64,000 bases of DNA from Lysobacterales bacterium (GTDB taxonomy: Bacteria; Pseudomonadota; Gammaproteobacteria; Xanthomonadales; Ahniellaceae), in the NCBI GenBank assembly GCA_016721845.1, contig JADKHK010000013.1, positions 1,904,501 through 1,968,500 of the forward strand, in the 5' to 3' direction. The notes under the pieces were generated by a model. It ran no database searches, was not told the origin of the DNA, and saw nothing but the letters and a program-made list of their open reading frames with translations. How positions within the stretch are numbered: position 1 is the stretch's first letter; the number at the start of each line of letters is the position of its first letter. Below are positions 60,378 to 64,000 of the stretch, in pieces. Position numbers and translations under genes: made by a program.

Positions 60378-63300
60378 CTATTCGAAGCCATCCTTCAGCA
60401 GCACGTCGCTGATGCGCACGTCGCCGTTGCCGGACCGACCATGCGGACGCCGCCATGGACCCACGCGACCGACCGGCGGCACGATGCCCGACTGCGTCAC
60501 CGAGTACGGCGCATAGACCACGCGCGCACGCCAGCGCTGCAGGCTACCGAAGGCCAGGCCACCGGTTTCCGCCGCGAGGCTCGTACCCCCCGCACTGACG
60601 CCCAGATCCGTCCAGGACGGCGAGCGTGTCATCTCGCATTCCGGCGCACCGAATGCCTTGCCGGTCGGACAGGATTCGACTTCCAGCTTGCCGCGTTCGC
60701 GCGCTCGCGGACTGTGGCCCGCCATCCCGACGAGGTAGCCGTCACCGTCGCCGCTTCGGTTCCACGCGTCGATCGAACCGAACGGCAGCGGGCGGTACGT
60801 CTGCGCTGCCACCGGCCGACCGGCGCCCTGATGCGTGAAGACGAACACGCCGCCCTCGTCGCTCTGGCCGTTCGCGAAAGTGAATGCACCACCCGCAACA
60901 TCGATGTCGCCGTCGCCATCGAAATCGCCGGACGCGATCGCTGCGCCCAGCCGCGAGAATCCCGCCGCCTGAGTCAAGTTGCGATCGGCGACCGTATCGA
61001 ACGGACCCGCACCGCCGAGGTACAACTGGATCAAGCCCGCGGCCGAGGTGCCGCCGTTGGCCCACATCGGCGCTCCGACCCAGAGATCGGCAAAACCGTC
61101 CCCATTCACGTCGCCGGCCGCGGCAACGGCTGCCCCCAGGGTGCCCAGGCCGAAGGTGGACGTGACCCGGAGCGTTGCCGCCGGATTCGTCCCGGGATTG
61201 ATTGCCCCCAGGAATACGTAGGCGGCGCCCTGGTCTTGCTGGGTGTCGTCCTCGTTGAATGCACCGGCCACGACATCGTCGAAGCCGTCGCCATTGACGT
61301 CACCGCCCCCTGCCACCGCCGAGCCCATGCGCCCGTCGGTCTGGGTGCCGATGTAGGCGCGATCCACCACCGTATCGACGGTCTGACCGCCGAACCACAC
61401 ATACACGGCGCCGGCATTGGCGTTCCCCGCGGCATCGAGTCCAATCGCCCCCGCAGCCATGTCGGCGTAGCCATCGCCATTGATGTCGCCGATGCCGGCC
61501 ACGCTGTAGCCCAGATACGCTGAGCCCTGGTTCACGTCGAAGATCGCGTCGGCATCGCCGTTCATCGACGTGCCGCCGAGGAACAGGAACATCGCGCCTT
61601 CGTCCGTGCTGCCGTTGTCATAGAAGCGCGAACCGACCAGCAGGTCGCCCAATCCGTCCCCGTTCACGTCGCCCGCGAATGCGACGCTGTAGCCGAATTC
61701 GGCGCTGAGCTGGTTCGACTCCATGGCCACGTCAGGTGTCGTGTCGAATGCGCCGGCACCACCGAAGTAGATGTGCACCATGCCTTCGGAACCGCTGCCA
61801 TTGGAGCGTCTGGGCGAGCCGACGATGACGTCCGCGACCCCGTCGCCATTGACGTCACCGGTGGCGACGCTGCCGCCGAACTGGCCATTGGCCACGCCGG
61901 TCTCGAGGTTCACGCCGGGCACGGCGCTCAAGCCGGCCGCACTGCCGAAGTGCAGACTCACGCGGCCAGCGCTGGTGGCGGTGGCGTTCCAGGTCGGCTG
62001 CCCGACCAACAGGTCGGCATAGCCGTCACCGTTCACGTCACCCGTCGCGACACTCGATCCGGCTTGCGCGTTGACCTGGTTGTACTCGATCGTCACGTCG
62101 CTGCTGGTGTCCATCAATCGACCCTCGGCGCGGTAGCCGAAGACCAGTCCGCCCGCGGCGAAGGTGCCGGTGGCACCGGGAAGTCCGGCCACGAGTTCGC
62201 TGCGCCCGTCGCCATCGTGATCGATCAATGCCAGACCCATGCCCATGCCGGCGTCGGCGCGATTGCTTTCCGGAGACGCGAACGGCATCGGCATCAAGCC
62301 CGTCGGCGATCCCAGATAGACGTAGACCCGACCTTCGCCGACCTGGCCGTTCGCGAACAGGGGCGAGGCGACGGCGACATCGCCGAACCCGTCGCCGTCG
62401 ATGTCGCCGGCACCCGCAACGCGCAGCCCGAACTGGGCGCCTGCGATATCGCCCTGCACGGACAGATCGGCCACGGTGTCGAATGCGCCACTGCCACCGA
62501 AGTAGACATGGACGACGCCTTCGTCGACCTGACCATCGTCGAACAAGGGTGCCCCGACGACGATGTCGCCGTAGCCATCGCCGTTGACATCGCCGCCCGC
62601 CGCGACGGCGCTACCGAGTGCCGCATTGGCCTGGTCGTTCTGCAGATGCGCATCGGTCCCGATATCGAACGCGCCCGCACCCCCGAGGTACAGGAAGGCT
62701 GCACCTTCGTTGGTCTGACCCTGGTCGTACTCCATCGCGCCGATCACCACGTCGGCATAACCATCGCCATTCACGTCGCCGACGCCGGCCACGCTGCTGC
62801 CCATGCGTGCGCTGGCCTGCGACGAGGTCAGGTTCGCATCGGCCGTGGTGTCGAAGCTGGCGCCGCCGAAATAGATCAGCGCGACGCCGGAATTGGTCGC
62901 CCCGCCGTCGTGGCCGATGCCGCCGATCAGGATGTCGGCGTAACCGTCGCCGTTCACGTCGCCGGCGCCGGCGACGCTGCCGCCGAGATACGAGGCGTTC
63001 TGATTGGTCTGCAGGACTGCAGACGACGTGGTCGAAATCGTCGGACCACCGAAATAGAGGTAACCGAGGCCCTCGTCGGTCTGGCCGTTGTCGGCGAATT
63101 CGGCGCCGACGACGAAGTCGCCGTAACCGTCGCCATTCACGTCGCCGACACCGGCGACGGCCGAGCCGTATCGGGCGCCGGCCTGTGCCGCGGCCACTTG
63201 CCAGTCGGGCGTGGCCTCGAAGCCCTCGGCCGAACCGAAGTACAGGAAGGCCGCACCGGCGTTGACGGCGTTGAGGTCACTGCCCGGCGAACCGACCAGC

Positions 63301-63500
63301 AGGTCGTCGTAGCCATCGCCATTGAGGTCGCCGGCATTGGCGAGGCTGTGGCCGTACTCGGCATCGACCGTGCCGCCTTCGAAGGTGCGATCAGGCACAC
63401 CGCTGCCAATGGATTTCAGGGTCGGCGCCCCGTCTTCGGCGGAGGCGATGGACGCGGCCAATGAGCCGAGGACGAGAAACAGCAAGGACGTTCGCAACAT
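60378..63500 (-). CDS. Secreted FG-GAP repeat protein with LLKDGFE tail
   Basis: A 1040-residue exported protein; the signal peptide ends near residue 22 (AASIASAED). I count 14 FG-GAP-type repeats of 55-70 residues, each with a GDVNGDGYxDxxVG Ca2+-binding loop, for example GDLNGDGYDDLLVGS and GDINGDGYADMAAGA. This fits two seven-bladed integrin-alpha-like beta-propellers. A C-terminal part (about 915-1030) has four cysteines and SQSGIVPPVGRVGPWRR. It ends DVLLKDGFE. A calcium-dependent surface or secreted role is likely. The ATG at 63500 was chosen because the signal peptide starts there. Confidence 0.88.
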   Translation of the reverse strand: MLRTSLLFLVLGSLAASIASAEDGAPTLKSIGSGVPDRTFEGGTVDAEYGHSLANAGDLNGDGYDDLLVGSPGSDLNAVNAGAAFLYFGSAEGFEATPDWQVAAAQAGARYGSAVAGVGDVNGDGYGDFVVGAEFADNGQTDEGLGYLYFGGPTISTTSSAVLQTNQNASYLGGSVAGAGDVNGDGYADILIGGIGHDGGATNSGVALIYFGGASFDTTADANLTSSQASARMGSSVAGVGDVNGDGYADVVIGAMEYDQGQTNEGAAFLYLGGAGAFDIGTDAHLQNDQANAALGSAVAAGGDVNGDGYGDIVVGAPLFDDGQVDEGVVHVYFGGSGAFDTVADLSVQGDIAGAQFGLRVAGAGDIDGDGFGDVAVASPLFANGQVGEGRVYVYLGSPTGLMPMPFASPESNRADAGMGMGLALIDHDGDGRSELVAGLPGATGTFAAGGLVFGYRAEGRLMDTSSDVTIEYNQVNAQAGSSVATGDVNGDGYADLLVGQPTWNATATSAGRVSLHFGSAAGLSAVPGVNLETGVANGQFGGSVATGDVNGDGVADVIVGSPRRSNGSGSEGMVHIYFGGAGAFDTTPDVAMESNQLSAEFGYSVAFAGDVNGDGLGDLLVGSRFYDNGSTDEGAMFLFLGGTSMNGDADAIFDVNQGSAYLGYSVAGIGDINGDGYADMAAGAIGLDAAGNANAGAVYVWFGGQTVDTVVDRAYIGTQTDGRMGSAVAGGGDVNGDGFDDVVAGAFNEDDTQQDQGAAYVFLGAINPGTNPAATLRVTSTFGLGTLGAAVAAAGDVNGDGFADLWVGAPMWANGGTSAAGLIQLYLGGAGPFDTVADRNLTQAAGFSRLGAAIASGDFDGDGDIDVAGGAFTFANGQSDEGGVFVFTHQGAGRPVAAQTYRPLPFGSIDAWNRSGDGDGYLVGMAGHSPRARERGKLEVESCPTGKAFGAPECEMTRSPSWTDLGVSAGGTSLAAETGGLAFGSLQRWRARVVYAPYSVTQSGIVPPVGRVGPWRRPHGRSGNGDVRISDVLLKDGFE

Positions 63501-63750
63501 GAGGACCCCGGGGGACGGTGATGTGATCCTTTGCCGCAGGCCGAATCGGTCCGGCGCATGCGTCGGATCCGCGGCGCGTGTCGGCCGGTGCGGCAAAGGG
63601 GTCGCCAGTCTCGGCAACCGCCCGACCCGCGCGCATCCCATGGACAGGTGGGGGCGGCGACCGGCGGCGACGGTGCCCGACGGATGGCCACATCGGTTGC
63701 CCGCTCGCCGACTTCAGCCTTAGGCTCGGGCTTCCCCTGCGGTCTGCACG
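63501..63750. other. Divergent intergenic region between FG-GAP gene and proB
   Basis: 250 nt without a gene. On the minus strand it has TTTGCCGCACCGGCCGA (complement of about 63580-63596), which resembles the shared promoter element but has G for the A of CCGA and no YANNNT at the usual distance. For proB a promoter candidate is given separately. Confidence 0.5.
63697..63726 (+). promoter_or_regulatory. Candidate promoter of proB
   Basis: TTGCCC (63697-63702) and TAGGCT (63721-63726) are 18 nt apart. The predicted transcript starts near 63733, giving a leader of about 18 nt before the ATG at 63751. Confidence 0.45.
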
Positions 63751-64000
63751 ATGCGCCTCGTCCTCAAGCTCGGTTCATCCACGGTCACTCGCGACGGCAC
63801 GCTCGATGCGCCGCGGCTGATCGATTACGCCCGCGTCATTGCCGCCCTGCGCGACGCCGGCCATTCGGTTGTACTGGTCAGTTCCGGCGCCGTCGCGGCC
63901 GGACGCGCGCTGATGCGCGCGCACACGTCCGACCCGGCGGTCATCGGCAAGCAGATGCTCGCGGCCATCGGCCAGCCGCGACTGATGGCCCTGTACGGCG
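63751..64000 (+). CDS. proB: Glutamate 5-kinase, N-terminal part (cut by window edge)
   Basis: The first 83 residues of ProB, the ATP-dependent kinase that begins proline synthesis from glutamate. MRLVLKLGSSTVTRDG carries the amino-acid-kinase phosphate-binding loop. SVVLVSSGAVAAGRALM and IGKQMLAAIGQPRLMALYG are the glutamate-binding and adjoining parts, as in known ProB proteins. The rest lies past position 64000. It is divergent from the FG-GAP gene. Confidence 0.93.
   Translation, partial: MRLVLKLGSSTVTRDGTLDAPRLIDYARVIAALRDAGHSVVLVSSGAVAAGRALMRAHTSDPAVIGKQMLAAIGQPRLMALYG

Noticed and set aside
63570..63600. A minus-strand near-match to the shared promoter element before the FG-GAP gene
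   Set aside because: It reads CGCACCGG and has no YANNNT at the fixed distance.
1..64000. CRISPR arrays, prophage, insertion sequences or a biosynthetic cluster
   Set aside because: No spaced direct repeats, transposase, integrase, terminase or multi-domain synthase was seen.

Overview
The window comes from a GC-rich (roughly two-thirds G+C) Gram-negative bacterium. TonB-dependent receptors, a PhoP/OmpR-type pair, RimK/RimB, CreD, an OxyR with Cys199 and Cys208, YqjD/E-like genes and a FdhF/YdeP-FdhD pair point to a gammaproteobacterium. The many secreted proteins ending in an F-x-D-x-F-E tail suggest the Xanthomonadales/Lysobacterales (for example a Rhodanobacteraceae- or Dokdonella-like lineage). 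The species cannot be fixed from the sequence alone. No prophage, IS element, CRISPR array or rRNA was seen; the window looks like ordinary chromosome.

Layout. 1-3.7 kb: a TonB gene and a receptor cut by the window edge, behind a Fur-like palindrome, then a response regulator/histidine kinase pair. 3.9-6.7 kb: rimB-rimK, a membrane diguanylate cyclase and tRNA-Gly(CCC). 6.7-9.2 kb: three secreted proteins. 9.2-14.6 kb: tsaB-creD, oxyR, an ion channel and msrA. 14.6-17.6 kb: an ECF sigma factor with a Ser/Thr kinase carrying TPRs. 17.6-21.6 kb: secreted proteins, including a glycoside-hydrolase-like one. 21.6-30.3 kb: a symporter-type hybrid kinase, an esterase lipoprotein, a second TonB-dependent receptor, an M50-like peptidase and an ATP-grasp protein. 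30.4-35.8 kb: small stress-type membrane proteins (YqjD/YqjE/YqjK-like), a delta-60-repeat propeller and an ice-binding-like surface protein. 35.8-39.1 kb: a translationally coupled hybrid kinase, REC-PAS protein and Crp-like regulator. 39.4-47.9 kb: an envelope/stress cluster (AI-2E family permease, YihY, CsbD, entericidin-like, M23 peptidase, DUF3309, DUF3096, DUF6600, DUF1328, glycine-zipper lipoprotein). 47.9-55.4 kb: desaturase, HEAT/ankyrin protein, DJ-1/PfpI protein, DUF1161, serine hydrolase, lipoprotein and a lower-GC zinc-ribbon protein. 55.4-60.3 kb: a coupled fdhF/ydeP-fdhD-DUF885 operon. 60.4-64 kb: a 14-repeat FG-GAP protein and the start of proB.

The most notable signal is a promoter-like element: CGYACCGA, then exactly 19 nt, then YANNNT. 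It lies upstream of nine separate genes in the two stress/envelope clusters (30.4-34.5 kb and 39.3-47.4 kb), which suggests a common sigma factor or activator. The second is a short tail, L(F/L)x(D/N)xFE, that ends four unrelated secreted proteins and lies at an internal domain junction in a fifth.
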